Below, piece after piece: positions 31,914 through 43,936 of a DNA stretch of 44,798 bases; position 1 is the stretch's first letter; each line of letters starts with the position of its first letter. A model generated the notes under the pieces. The model saw only the letters and a list, made by a program, of their open reading frames with translations, was not told the DNA's origin and searched no databases. A program made the position numbers and the translations under genes. Origin of the DNA: Conidiobolus incongruus B7586. Its lineage: Eukaryota; Entomophthoromycota; Entomophthoromycetes; Entomophthorales; Conidiobolaceae. The stretch lies in the NCBI GenBank assembly GCA_000697335.1, contig JNEM01006047.1:1-44798 (forward strand), read 5' to 3'.

Positions 31914-34900
31914 TTAAACATTAATGGGTTGTATCAATTTCCATCCCTTATTCACGATATCTGCATCGGCTTGACCAATAATCACACTAGCTCCGTTAGG
32001 ATAGCTGGAATTCAATAGTTTTTCGGCAACAGCTTTTAAATCGGATTCCTTAGCGCTCAAGAAAGTGTGACGTCTGGCTTTAGCCATATCGAGTGTGATG
32101 CCAGTAGTCCATTCGGAAAGACCTTCTTGGCTAGCTGAAAGTGGATGATCAATAGATTGGAACACAGATAACTTGGCTTCGTTCAACTCTCTTTCCTCGA
32201 ATTGGTGATTCAAACTCCATTCGAGACTTTGTCTATATACTTGCTCGCAATTCTGGTAAGGGTTGGGATCTCTGTAACTGTAGAATGACAAGGTGCCTCG
32301 AGTAGCATCTACAGTAGCACCACCACCATAAGCACCTCCCTTTTCACGAACTTCGCGATGGAGATAGAGATGGGTTAAGAGGGTAGAGAGGAGTTGGTAA
32401 TGAGGACTGGTAGGATCTACAAATGGAACGGTAGTGAGGGCACGAGAGGAGTAGTAAGAGCTGAAAGGATAGGCAAAAGTATTAAGCGACGAGGGGTTAA
32501 TGTCAACATTTTCCAATGAAATAGGTTCATAAGTTTTCAATGAAATATTGGGAACGAGTTGATTTTGAAGTTTGGAAAAGAGGATCTCATGTTCACTATG
32601 TGTAGATTGCTTAGAAACTACAAATGCCTTCAAGGTACTGGGATTAATTAATAATTGATGCAAGGTTTGAAGATGTTGGGTAATCTGAGGTAGGAGAGCA
32701 TCAACATTGTTAGCAAGATAAGTCATAAAGCGAGCTTGGTACAATCCAGAGTAGATATCAGAGATTCTCTAAAATAATAGTTAATTATTATCAAATATTG
32801 AATAAATATATCAACACTTACGGCTGACTTTGACAAAATACCACTAGCAAAACCTCTAGCAAAATTGTGGCCGGAGTCAGCAACTGATCCGTTTAAGGCG
32901 GAAGCAGAGTTCAAAATCAAAGTTTTGATACGATCGGGTTGATTGAAGTTGGTCTCTAAGAGGATCTTAGTCATCAATCTGTACATTTCACTGGATTTAT
33001 CATTTAAGGCATGTGAGGCAAAGGTAACTCCATGGGTATAGCCATCTAAATTAGCCAAAGAATTAGTGACGAATGGAGAGAATGAAATGCCTCCAGTAGA
33101 AAGTAAAATTTCTTCATCCAACTCAGCCATAGTCTTGTCATGACAGCCTAAGAAAGTCAAACATTCGCATAAGAGTGGTAAGAATGGTCTTAAATGAGCA
33201 GGAATGTCATTAGGAAGAGTCTGTCTGATTTTCAAATAGCTGATACCGTTGGTGTTGGTGTCTCTGAAAGTAATAGGAGCATTGATATTATTAGATGAGT
33301 TAATGGGATACCATTTAGGATCTTTCTGGATATCGTCAATGGTTAACGTTGGAAGACAACTAAGATCTAATATCATAATAAATAAAAATGATAATAAAAT
33401 ATAATGTATATATTATAATACCTTCTTTAGACATTTGTCTTCTTTGAAGCTCAACATTGAATGCTTGAATATTGGCTTCATCCTTTTCAGATTTGACTTT
33501 GTTTTTAACAATATCTTGAAGTATTGTGCTTTCTTTCTCTTGAATCTGTTGTTCATATTCTCTTGAGGGTTCAGCAATATAAACAAGTTTTCTGGGATTA
33601 TCCAAGAGATACTTTCTAATCAAGTTTTCAAAGAAATTACCCTTTGAGATTTCGCTACGAAGTTTAGTTAAGTGCTATAAACTTGCTTTAATATATACAG
33701 CTATCTTAAATATTAAGTTAAGCTTACTTTATCAATTTCCAAGGGATCCAAAGGATTCAAACCATAATTCCAATTATTCATAATACTCTGAACAAGCCTA
33801 ATACCAAAATTACTTCCACGATGACGGAAGGATAGTTCAATATTTAATAGGGCTCCTTCAACCAAGTTTTTGCTGAAGCCTTCCTTGGAAACATTTTCCA
33901 AAGTCTCATATATAGTTTGCTCAATCTTCTCTAAGTTACATGGATTCACACCTTGAACACCAATAGAAAATGAGGTAATTGGTGATTGAGCATTATATCC
34001 GGTGGTAGGAGAGTATTCGGTTCCAAGATGGGTATCTAAAAGTGCTTTTTGAAGAGGTGCACCACTTGTACCAGTCAGCAAAGTAAAGAGTAAGCTTAAG
34101 CTCATGGTAGTAAAGGTATCTGTCACTTCGTTAGTTAACCATGAAACTGAGATTTTATGTTGCTGATCAGGATTAAGCATTGGGTCGAATGGTCCCTTGA
34201 CAACTACTTTTCTGGGAGTATTCCAAGTGGGGTGAGTGGGGAAGTCAGGTAAGGGAGCAGGTTTGGGAGAACTTTCAAGTGTTTGAGATAATTTTTCGTT
34301 AAGCTTAACCAAATGCTGATCGAGAGGGAAATTACCAAAAGTAAAGATTTTGGCATTGTTAGGATGATAATGATCATGATGAAACTTTTTAAGATGCTCC
34401 CAAGTGAGCTCAGGGATATTTAAAGGATGACCTCCACTTACTTGATTATAAGCACAACCTTCATAGAGATGCTTTTGATGATCATAGTAGTAGACTGCAC
34501 CATGGTCACTAAAAACACCCTTCATTTCATTAAAAACAATGCCCTTAAATTCCCATTCGTTGGTTTCAGGATTCTTTTCAATTCTCCATCCTTCTTGAGC
34601 GAAGTCATATTCGCTGAGAATTGGTTTAAATACAGAGTCTAAATACACGCTCATCAAGTTATAATAATCAGTCACATTCTGAGTAGAGAATGGATATTGG
34701 GTAAAATCATTAGCGGTCCAAGCATTCATGTATGTAGCCAATGAGCGTGGCATCATCTTGAAAAATGGATCCCTGACTGGGTATGTTTGAGATCCACACA
34801 GAGTGGTATGTTCCTAAAAAGGATTAGTAAGCTAATATATGTAATTAAATTCCATGATATTACTAAAATATGTGCAACACCATCCGAAGTATTATTTAAA

Positions 34901-35279
34901 GTTGGAAATCCAATACTAAAAACATTGTTTGATTCATCTTCTTTAGCCAAATGCAAAAGTTGAGCGCCAGATTTTTGATGTTCAAGAATTACACCAGTTA
35001 ACCCAAGAGCTTTGATATCTCTGTTCTATTGAAATTTAATTAATTTAATATTATAATATTTTATAAATATAATTAAATTACCTCTTTAATAACAAATCCA
35101 TCAATTACTTTTCCAGGTTGATAATCTAACAAAAAAGTGAGTATATTGGTAATTTAAATATCATAATATAAAATGTTACCTTTGACAGTTGAGTAATATT
35201 TTGAAAATCTCAAATTATTTAAAGATTGATTAGGAAGAACAATCGATTTATTTGCTAATCTTTGAAATCTACTTATCAT
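31914..35279 (-). CDS. CYM1: Mitochondrial presequence protease (PreP/Cym1, M16C metallopeptidase)
   Basis: Seven exons (35180-35279, 35082-35125, 34864-35025, 33728-34813, 33422-33674, 32822-33366, 31914-32768) with introns of 50-56 nt and agreeing phases give 1014 residues, matching the family. The N-terminus MISRFQRLANKSIVLPNQSL is a basic, hydroxylated matrix-targeting sequence. The inverted zinc motif is HILEH (His100, Glu103, His104) in DGVAHILEHTTLCGS, and the distal zinc ligand is Glu198 in FNEMKG. The second M16 half carries the glycine-rich EKGGAYGGGA segment and a Tyr that contribute to substrate binding. The enzyme is a clamshell peptidase that degrades cleaved presequences in the matrix. 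An intron splits the active-site motif between Leu102 and Glu103. Confidence 0.96.
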
Positions 35280-37014
35280 AATTATAATATATTATATTAA
35301 TTTAATTAGTTATTAAAATAATTAATGATTTCATTCAATTTTTGATATATTTGTAAAACACATGACATAATTTATGCTAATGATATTAATTTAGTTTATT
35401 TATGGGATGCTCATTTAACTTTTCATTCTTAATGAAATCATTGTTCTATGAAAATTATAATAATGGATAGTTTTTAAAAATAATATATTTGGATCATTCC
35501 ATTTAAAAATATGTTTTATTTTATGGGTATGTTTACTATAACGTTTACATGCATAAATATTTTTTATTGAGATTAAAGTTCAAAAAACTTATACCTACAC
35601 TAGAATTAGAATATAACTTATATTGACTTCAATCTTCAACATCCAAGTCCATTATTTATTTACGAAATAATATTGTAACTATATCAATCATATGTATTGA
35701 ATTTATAGCTTTTAAAGCGATATCTTATATATTATCTGTAGGATTATTGTATAAGATCAGGATTTAAAATATTGATCATTAAACACTAAATAATGTGCAT
35801 ATTAAAGGATGGTTACATATATATTAACACATTAATAAGCTATGAACAATATAAATTTAAAAATTGAGTATTTTCTCGTGAAAGATATTATTTCAAATGA
35901 AAAGATCAACTTCAAAGTAAATATTATACATACAAAATACTCACAATAACTTCCATCACTTAATAATAATAATACTAATAATAAAAGTTTAAGTCAATTG
36001 ATTATATCAAATTTTCGGATATACATCAAAATATACACAAAGTGAAAAAACAAGGTACAGGAGAATAGTTACAAATAATTAATTATATAAACAGATTTAA
36101 CTTTCAACATTTATACTTAAAACTATATATCAGATTATTATCGACATAAGATGTAATTGAATCAAAATTTGACATATTCTTTAAAGAATTCTTTGATTAA
36201 ATATCTTTGTATGCAACTTTGATATATATATATTTAAACTCGTAATTATCTTTATTATAAAACTGATAATTCATTTATCTAGTATATTTGTTTTTAAATA
36301 TCCGCTATAATAATTTCAAACATTTAAACCTACAATTAGAATTAAGTATCTCATTTATAACATGTTTAATTATCCATTTTTTTAAGTTTAATTAATAATA
36401 TTATGTCAATTATAGTATAATTTTTCTAATTTCGTATCAAGTGATTTAACTTTAGAATGTACATGTTGATTTGATAGTATTTTTCAAGATTATCTTCATT
36501 AACTTCATAATACAACTCCCAATATACGGGTCGAATAAAGTTAAAAATTTTAAAATCAATTTATATTTTGAATGGAGATAAGAGATCTTTACATAATTTC
36601 AAGTTGAAATATTTTTAATCTTAAGCGTTGAAAACGCTAAATATAACTTGTAACAATTTTATAGAGGGTGAAATACAATTATTAATTAATCCTAATCAAC
36701 CAAAAGGAATTGAAAAATATTTAACAATATATTAATAATAACAAGTCAAATACAAATAAACTCATTTTTATACAATTATTATCAATCAAATTAATAATGA
36801 ATAAATATCAATATATAATATGGTACATTGAATTATATTTATAGCCAGTGAAATAATTACACGAAAACTGATTAAATTACAGGCAAATAATTGAATTGAT
36901 ATAATATATGAACAATAGCAATTTCAGTATATAGTGAGGTATGAAAGTTAGGAAAGATAATGAAATAAATAAAGTTTATTAAGCAAATTTGATAAAAATA
37001 CAGTTTCTAATTAA
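35280..37014. other. AT-rich intergenic DNA
   Basis: About 1.7 kb with dense stops in all frames. It contains the PreP promoter and the 3' flank of the next gene. Nothing recognisable was seen. Confidence 0.6.
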
Positions 37015-40000
37015 TTAATAATCCCGTTTGATTGATTGCATTTGATTGATAGAAATGTATTCATCAATCATGGATTGTGCAAATTTAATGACTGATGTCC
37101 ATTTGAAAGTGTAAAGATTGTGAGGAAATTCTATCTCTCCAGCCTTACATTTGGCCATTGTTACAGGAAATTTATCTTGTAGCACAACAAGTGTTAAAGC
37201 AGGCCTTCCCAATAAATTATGATTGGCCAACTTTTTATAACTGTTAGCTATCATAGAGGAGATTTCTTCATTCTTTGCTAAAGGTTGTGAAATATCAAAC
37301 TTTTTGGAAGAATAATATATGTGGGGAGTATATGACATAGCACATAAAATACAAGACAATCCAAACAAACCCTCAACATTGTAGTGCTTTAAATATTTAG
37401 CAGCTTGCTCAAGCATATTTGTGATAGATAACCATAAACTCATCGGATCGACTTCCAAAGTAAAATCATTAATATCACTATTATGAATAAACATAAGGCA
37501 GCATTCCAAATATCTAGCCAACGCCTGTTTCTTTTGGAATTCAGTCGTTGATTGATCATTTACAACCATTTGACATTTAGATTTCCATTCTTTAGCAATG
37601 TCATTCATTTTGGCCATCTTAGACCTAAGAGATGGTGTAATTTCGCGTGGTGTTATGGTGGGGATAACATCTTTTGGTAAGGAATGGTAAGAATTAGATT
37701 GAGCCTGTATTGATGGCTGAGGACGAGGAGCTGGTAGCTTTCCTTCTGATTCTTGAATAGGTTTAGATTTAGTGGAGTTAATCTTAGAAGGCACAGACGA
37801 GGTATGCGGTTCAGGAGCTGGTGAAGCTGTAGAATTTTTCGAGATCGGAAGTTTGGTAGATTCAGTTTTAGGTGGTTGAGATCCAATAATGGGAGATAAA
37901 TGCTGTTTACTACCTCGACGTTGAATTTTGGTTGAATTTTTGACCATTCCTCTACTGATAGACTGTTTTTGGATATCATTATCGGTACCAGAAGGAATAT
38001 GAGTTTCTTCTCTTGTTCGCTTTTGAGAAGATTTAGTATGTGCATCTTTGTATTCAGGAGATGTACTTAAATAGTCATCATGAATGGGTTGAGTTGGGAT
38101 TCGTTTTTCTTTAGTATTTAATGATTTGGTACCAATAGTTCTGAGTTTTTGATATTTATGGAACTTAGTAAAACATTTAGTTTGGAAATCAATTTGTTTT
38201 TGACTGGGAAGAGTAATAGTCACAAGGATCTTCTTCACTGATAAAGTTTGGGAACCAGGAGCATTTGATTTCAGATTAGGCTTGGAAGATTTTTTGATAC
38301 CAAGAGAACTGGCACTGGTATCCGATTGAGGCATTGGGACCGATTTGGTCTTATTTGGTGCGGATGGATTAGTTTTGTCGATTGATGACGTATTTCTCTT
38401 TGTATTCATTGATTTTTGTGCATCTTCACTTCGCAACGTTGAATCGATTGTATTAAAACTATGTTTAGATAAAGAAGGTTTAACAGCAGGAATAGGCTTT
38501 AAAATAGTATTTTGAGCCAAAAGACTAATATTATCCAATGGCTTTTCGGATTTAACTTCTTGTTTTATATCTTGCTTGATAGCATTAGAAGCTGAGCTTG
38601 AAGCTATCTTTATGGCAGAATTAGATTTAATAGATTTTGATCGAAGTGAGGATTGTTTCAATGCCGGTTTTTCATGTTGAGATGATTTACCATTGCGATC
38701 AAGACGATTTTCATTGCCAGCTAAACCGGGTGATGGTTTTTGACGCGATAATTCAGGAGAAAGCGATTCATCGTTCTTAAGCTTAGTAACTTTTTCTTCT
38801 ACTTTAATAGGCGCAGATTGAGATATAGGTGATTTTTTAGGGCTAATTGGTATTTTCCATTTTCCTATTCCACTAGATTTATCGAACAAAATATCATAAC
38901 CTTTAGATTTTACGTTGTGAATAAATGATTCGCGGGCTTTGGTAGACATTTTATCACCTGAGGTTGATAATAACTCTAACGATCTAAAAGGAGATTTGGA
39001 GGATAAAGAATGCAAGCAAGTTTGAAGAGCGAATATACCAATAGCATCATCAAATTTGCTATCCGAGTGAGAAATTTTTTGAATATCAACATAAGATTTG
39101 TGAAGAGCTTCAGAGCCAGTCTTGGAGCCATCCAATAACTCTCTATTAATTAATTTGAAATAAGGTCTAGATGATTCATCTATTGGTTTGGGTTCTGACA
39201 CTTCTTTTTTAATAACAGGTGTGGTAATGGCTTTAGAGGGCGATGGGTTCAGTATAGGACTATTGACTGCAGCTTCGATTTTCTCAGCAGCCTTGGTCTC
39301 AGATTGGGGATCTGGCTTCTGGGACTGTACCAAATTTCCTGGATTTTGCTTCTTTAAACTATTTAAACCTAGTTTCTCTGACTCTGTTTGAGCTAATCGC
39401 TTGGTCCTGTCATCAGATTGAGTGGAATCATTTTTGGTACTTTCCTCAGGTAAAACAATATGATTTGGCAATTGAGAAGGCTGTGAAGAAAGGCCACGAT
39501 TTTGACTTTGAATACCATATGACTTATTACCTAAACCGATATGATTTGGTCTATCGTTCCTAAAGTTTGCCCTTTGAATTGGATGATAAGGAGGAATCTC
39601 GGGAGGTAGTTTGTGAACTTTCTTCTCATTATCTTCGAAATAAACAGTTCTGCCATTATGATCAATAGGATTAGCATTTTTAGGATCAAATGTTGATTGC
39701 CAAGAGGAGTGGTATAGAATATTGTGGCCGTAGTGGTTAAATAATGAAAGTTGTTTTTGTGGAAAATTGGTAGCGTATCGTTTATGCCCTAGCGGATGGC
39801 TTATTGGTTTGGATTCATTGGATTTTAATTCAGTTAGGAGTTCAGTAATTTCAGAGGGCGTTTTAGCCATTTTCTCGATAAAGAAAGGATCAATAGGGCC
39901 ACCCACAGAGGTTTTAAAAATGTTCACAGCTTCATGAATTACATTATCTGAGTAATGAAATGAAGAATCGGTGGTTTTAGGTGTATGAGAAGTTAATATA

Positions 40001-40215
40001 TTACTTGAAAAAGGACTAGCACGGTGAGACATGAGATTTTGAAATAAAGAGTGTACAGGAATTCCTTCTGGAATTGAACGAGGATTAGTAAAGGATTTCT
40101 TTGGAATTTTTTTCGATGAATGTCTATTATCAGGACCTTCAAAATCCTTTGTTAGAGCCCTAAATCTATTCCCAATTATGGGTGTACTCTGAGGAGTTTG
40201 TTTTGAGGGATCCAT
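37015..40215 (-). CDS. Large disordered protein with helical C-terminal domain (AFF/AF4-CHD-like?)
   Basis: A single 1066-residue exon, the longest ORF in the window. Residues ~1-840 are low-complexity and rich in Ser, Pro, Lys and Gln, with many phospho-acceptor-like SP/TP sites. Islands of order appear at ~75-130 (NVIHEAVNIFKTSVGGPIDP) and ~385-455 (DDAIGIFALQTCLHSLSSKS, then KGYDILFDKSSGIGKWKIP, which looks like a small alpha/beta module). The last ~210 residues form a predicted all-helical domain: EFQKKQALARYLECCLMFIH, SLWLSITNMLEQAAKYLKHY, LFGLSCILCAMSYTPHIYYS and SSMIANSYKKLANH. The order 'helix with LECCL.FI.., helix with a Lys-rich amphipath, LSCIL....Y, then a TPR-like pair' loosely recalls the AF4/FMR2 C-terminal homology domain of super elongation complex scaffolds (Ebp1 in fission yeast). 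This is unproven. A nuclear scaffold is the best guess. Confidence 0.75.
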   Translation of the reverse strand: MDPSKQTPQSTPIIGNRFRALTKDFEGPDNRHSSKKIPKKSFTNPRSIPEGIPVHSLFQNLMSHRASPFSSNILTSHTPKTTDSSFHYSDNVIHEAVNIFKTSVGGPIDPFFIEKMAKTPSEITELLTELKSNESKPISHPLGHKRYATNFPQKQLSLFNHYGHNILYHSSWQSTFDPKNANPIDHNGRTVYFEDNEKKVHKLPPEIPPYHPIQRANFRNDRPNHIGLGNKSYGIQSQNRGLSSQPSQLPNHIVLPEESTKNDSTQSDDRTKRLAQTESEKLGLNSLKKQNPGNLVQSQKPDPQSETKAAEKIEAAVNSPILNPSPSKAITTPVIKKEVSEPKPIDESSRPYFKLINRELLDGSKTGSEALHKSYVDIQKISHSDSKFDDAIGIFALQTCLHSLSSKSPFRSLELLSTSGDKMSTKARESFIHNVKSKGYDILFDKSSGIGKWKIPISPKKSPISQSAPIKVEEKVTKLKNDESLSPELSRQKPSPGLAGNENRLDRNGKSSQHEKPALKQSSLRSKSIKSNSAIKIASSSASNAIKQDIKQEVKSEKPLDNISLLAQNTILKPIPAVKPSLSKHSFNTIDSTLRSEDAQKSMNTKRNTSSIDKTNPSAPNKTKSVPMPQSDTSASSLGIKKSSKPNLKSNAPGSQTLSVKKILVTITLPSQKQIDFQTKCFTKFHKYQKLRTIGTKSLNTKEKRIPTQPIHDDYLSTSPEYKDAHTKSSQKRTREETHIPSGTDNDIQKQSISRGMVKNSTKIQRRGSKQHLSPIIGSQPPKTESTKLPISKNSTASPAPEPHTSSVPSKINSTKSKPIQESEGKLPAPRPQPSIQAQSNSYHSLPKDVIPTITPREITPSLRSKMAKMNDIAKEWKSKCQMVVNDQSTTEFQKKQALARYLECCLMFIHNSDINDFTLEVDPMSLWLSITNMLEQAAKYLKHYNVEGLFGLSCILCAMSYTPHIYYSSKKFDISQPLAKNEEISSMIANSYKKLANHNLLGRPALTLVVLQDKFPVTMAKCKAGEIEFPHNLYTFKWTSVIKFAQSMIDEYISINQMQSIKRDY

Positions 40216-41727
40216 AATAAAATTATAATATACTGAATAAAAAGGATAGAATAACTTGATGCTTAAGTAATAATAATATTATTTTATGAATTTAGCATAT
40301 AGTTTGAATTATGAATAAATGGATTTAGCATACAAAAGAACAAGATTGATCATTATCATTTGAGTAAACCACAATCAAATTAAATTTCAATTCATCATCT
40401 AGCATATATTATATTACACATTTCCTATTTTAGTATTATTTTCAATTGATGTAATTTTGATTATTGGATAAATTGAATACTAGATGATATTTAATATTGT
40501 TGAGTTGGCATTCTAGTAATACAATTTTGAGATTTACATTTTCTACTTGAAACCTTTATAATATAATGTTATAGCTTTTTTAGTTGTTATTTTCAACATT
40601 ATAAAATTAAAAGCAATCTAATGAAATTTATATATATGACCAATTAGATTTAATAGAATTGGTTTTTCAATTTCACTATTTAGTTGATTGGTCATATTTT
40701 AATATTCGTGAAAATTTCGGAGATATTTTCAAATCATATGACTGAAACAGAAATTTTTACGTTTCTGAATTACCATTTAAAAATAATGATGAAATAAAAA
40801 TTTTAATATTTTGTTAAATAATTATATATTTAAATCAAATAAATATAATTTTGAATTCAAATTTTAGCATATATTAAATTATTCATACTAGGATTTATAT
40901 TTGCAATATATATTATCAATCATTAGTGGTGTGAATTTTCATTGTTATAATTTAATATGAAATAAAGGTAACTTGGTTCAAATATTTTAATAATATAATT
41001 CAAGCTCGAAATTGTTAAAATATTAGAAGTAAATGATAAAATTATAAAAACTCAAGAATATCTGATTTTCATACTGTTGTTGTGAACTTGTACTATAAAA
41101 GTATTAATAATAATATAGAAAATGAAAATTTTTTATTTGATTTATATCAAAATCTAATAATTTAACGAAAACTTCAAGTATAAACTGATTTAAGGGTTTT
41201 TTATTGATATTTTAGTGATTTAGAATATTCTGGATATAAAATTTGTAAGAATTGATGAATTACTTTGAAATTTCTTTTAAAAAATTGGAGAATAACAGTA
41301 TAGCTATGATATTACTATAATTATTATATGTTATTTTTAAATATTAATCAGTAATTAGATTTTCGACATAATAATGAAATACAGTTTAAGAGGATGATTA
41401 TATTACTCATGTGACTAATAACAATAATTTAATATAATATTATTTAATCTTTGAATATTAATTAATACATTCCAAGTTTAAATAAGAATATATTATCAAA
41501 TATTTTCCTTAATAATTGATAATATTAAAAGTAAAATATATGATATATTTTGTGATATAATTTTGAATGATTTACATTGAATTCTTGAAAATACACTGTT
41601 TAGTATTATTGATAATTGAGTCAAAAATCAGCTTGAAAAAAAGCAAATTGGCATTAAAAGTAATTGTATATATTTGTATGTAAATAATGTGATAAATGTT
41701 TATGATATAAATTTGATTTAAAAATAA
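40216..41727. other. AT-rich intergenic DNA with a short inverted repeat
   Basis: No gene seen. An 11-bp perfect inverted repeat, ATATGACCAAT at 40634-40644 with its complement at 40687-40697, is separated by 42 bp and embeds CCAAT boxes on both strands. It lies about 450 bp upstream of the large disordered-protein gene and could be regulatory or chance. Confidence 0.4.
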
Positions 41728-42277
41728 TTAAGCTTTTAATAAAAAGGATTCTAGAGCTTTTTTCAAGTCTCCTCCATTTTCTTTCAAGATATTTTCAGCT
41801 TCGGTCTCATCCACTTCCAATTCCTTTTTCTATAAATTGGTTAATATTAATAAAATAGAAAATCGAATTAATATAATTTACCAATATAGGAATATGTTCT
41901 TTTTGGATAGATATTTTATCAAGAGCCTTTTTACTATAAAAGAAGGTTTTAATTTTTAATTCACTGCTGGATTGAATAATATATATATATTACGCTTGAG
42001 CAATTTCAGATTGTCTCTTTTGAACGTCATTTCTAAAATAATCTAAAACCTATAAAAATTAATACTGGTTATTGTAGAAAAAATGTTATTCGGTTACTTC
42101 TTTGACCCGGGCTTGAGGTAAATGAGTTTGTTCAACTTCAGTCATTCCAGTCATGCTCTTCATATCCTTGTTAGCTTGTCCTTGAATTCCCTGTTCTTCA
42201 ACTTCTTCTTCTTCATCTAAGTCTTTATCTCTGTTATCTTCAACATTTTCGTTTTCAATTGGCTTTTTTTCAGTCAT
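41728..42277 (-). CDS. HYPK-like protein (NatA-associated, UBA-like C-terminus)
   Basis: Four exons (42098-42277, 41994-42049, 41882-41933, 41728-41829) with introns of 48, 60 and 52 nt and consistent phases give 129 residues. The N-terminal 60 residues are acidic and disordered. A basic helix follows (DYFRNDVQKRQSEIAQAKKA). Then comes KISIQKEHIPILKKELEVDE, and a UBA-like three-helix tail, TEAENILKENGGDLKKALES followed by FLLKA. This order matches HYPK (human: KVTIKKEDLELIMTEMEISR...LREHMGNVVEALIAL), a ribosome-associated partner and inhibitor of the NatA N-acetyltransferase. A NAC-alpha UBA is the alternative, but the NAC domain is absent. It is divergently placed 396 bp from NOP10. Confidence 0.85.
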
Positions 42278-42673
42278 TTTGATTAATAAATTAATATTTG
42301 ATTATATTATCAATGAATTCACACATTGTGGGTAAAATATACATTAAATAGAAATAATTTGAAATTATGGGACCAAAACTTTATCTCATTAAAATACCTG
42401 TTAAAACATCGATATAAAAAAATTACATTATTATTGAGATACTCTACAAAATATTATATCAAAATATAAGTATGTTGCATATATTTAAATTTTTATATCA
42501 ATGGTTTTATCAAAATATTTAGATTATTTGAACTTTTTAAATTTTCATCAATGATCTATAACTTAAAGGTATTTAATCCCATAATATTTTACTCAACAAG
42601 AAAATATATATTTCAATCTAAAAAATCGAAAATCAATATTAATTAAATTTATTAAAATTCAATATAAATCAAA
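42278..42673. promoter_or_regulatory. Divergent promoter region between HYPK-like gene and NOP10
   Basis: 396 bp of AT-rich DNA between two divergent start codons of genes that both serve protein synthesis. No specific motif could be recognised. Confidence 0.4.
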
Positions 42674-42868
42674 ATGCATTTAATGTACTATAAGAACGAA
42701 AAAGGTCAAAGAGTTTACACTTTAAAGAAACAAGCTCCCGATGGTTCTGCTACCCTTTCAGCTCACCCTGCCCGCTTTTCACCCGATGACAAATTCTCTC
42801 GCCACCGTGTTACTTTCAAAAAGAGATTAGGTATCTTACCCACCCAGCAAAAGCCTCAAGTTTGGTAG
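42674..42868 (+). CDS. NOP10: Nop10, H/ACA snoRNP core protein
   Basis: A single-exon 64-residue protein, the standard eukaryotic Nop10 length. It begins [19 protein letters not shown] and continues with [20 protein letters not shown], then [13 protein letters not shown], which is almost the family consensus throughout. Nop10 bridges dyskerin (Cbf5) and Nhp2 in box H/ACA particles that pseudouridylate rRNA and, in many eukaryotes, telomerase RNA. As expected for eukaryotes, the zinc-binding cysteines of archaeal Nop10 are absent. Codons are C-ending more often than in neighbours, in keeping with strong expression. Confidence 0.97.
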   Translation: MHLMYYKNEKGQRVYTLKKQAPDGSATLSAHPARFSPDDKFSRHRVTFKKRLGILPTQQKPQVW

Positions 42869-43936
42869 ACATTATTAATAGAGTATATCTACTAGTATAG
42901 AACTTCTATCTTATATTACTTTTATCAGTTTATTTCTGATAATAGATAGTTAATTTGACGAATCTACCCGGTATTATAAACAAATTTTATTTCTTTCTAA
43001 CAATCCTCAATTTTAATATTTAATATTTAATATGTATAGTTGACCATAATACTTATCCTCACAGACATCTTCTAACAGAAAAATTATTCGTATTTTGATT
43101 TATATTGATCTTTGAACTAGCATGTAATTATCTATTTTCTGATATAACTTTAATATTATTATAGATACATATAAGTATTTAATCAATAATCATTTTACTA
43201 TTTTTAAACTGAGATATCGTTTTTATTATAATTTACATTTTTATTGAATACATATATTTTTAAGCCATACTATAGTTTATTTCATGATTTATATCGAATA
43301 TTAAATTTTCTTTGATCATAATATTATACAGTATATTATTTTAATTTCTTCTTGAATTTTGCCAAGCTATATATTGATTATATCAATAACAAAACTATTA
43401 TTTATTTGACTTTAATTTATGATTGATTGATATATCATATAAATAAATTTAATCCATAGACAATCTTGATGCTATAACTGATATTTTAATCAATATATCA
43501 AAATTTTAAATATTTATAACATATATCATTGCATTTAATCATTTCATCACATTAACTATTTTATTTTACTTGATTAAACTATATCAAAGAAGGTAATGAA
43601 AATGTTTTGCAATTAACAAGTTCAATATTCAAATCTTTTGAATTTTATACACTATGAATTGATTTATCAAAATTGCAGCATTATTTTCGTTTTAATCACT
43701 TAATATTGCTATTTAATAAATGATATTTCATTATATTTATATTATATTTTTATCATTATATGAGCTTGTATTCTGATTTCATTTAATTTATTTCAAATTC
43801 AATTATTTAATATTTGTTCAATATTAACTAACCGACCAATAAAAATCAAGGAATTAGTAAGTTAAAATTAAATTTAGTGAAAAGGGTTAATTATTAGTAA
43901 TTTGTACTTCTTGAAATCATTATCAAACATAAAAAA
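42869..43936. other. AT-rich intergenic DNA
   Basis: 3' flank of NOP10 and upstream region of the zinc-finger gene. No open frame or recognisable motif was seen. Confidence 0.6.

Noticed and set aside
40634-40697. 11-bp inverted repeat as a possible miniature transposon
   Set aside because: Too short, no target-site duplication or second copy seen; left as a minor note in the intergenic entry.
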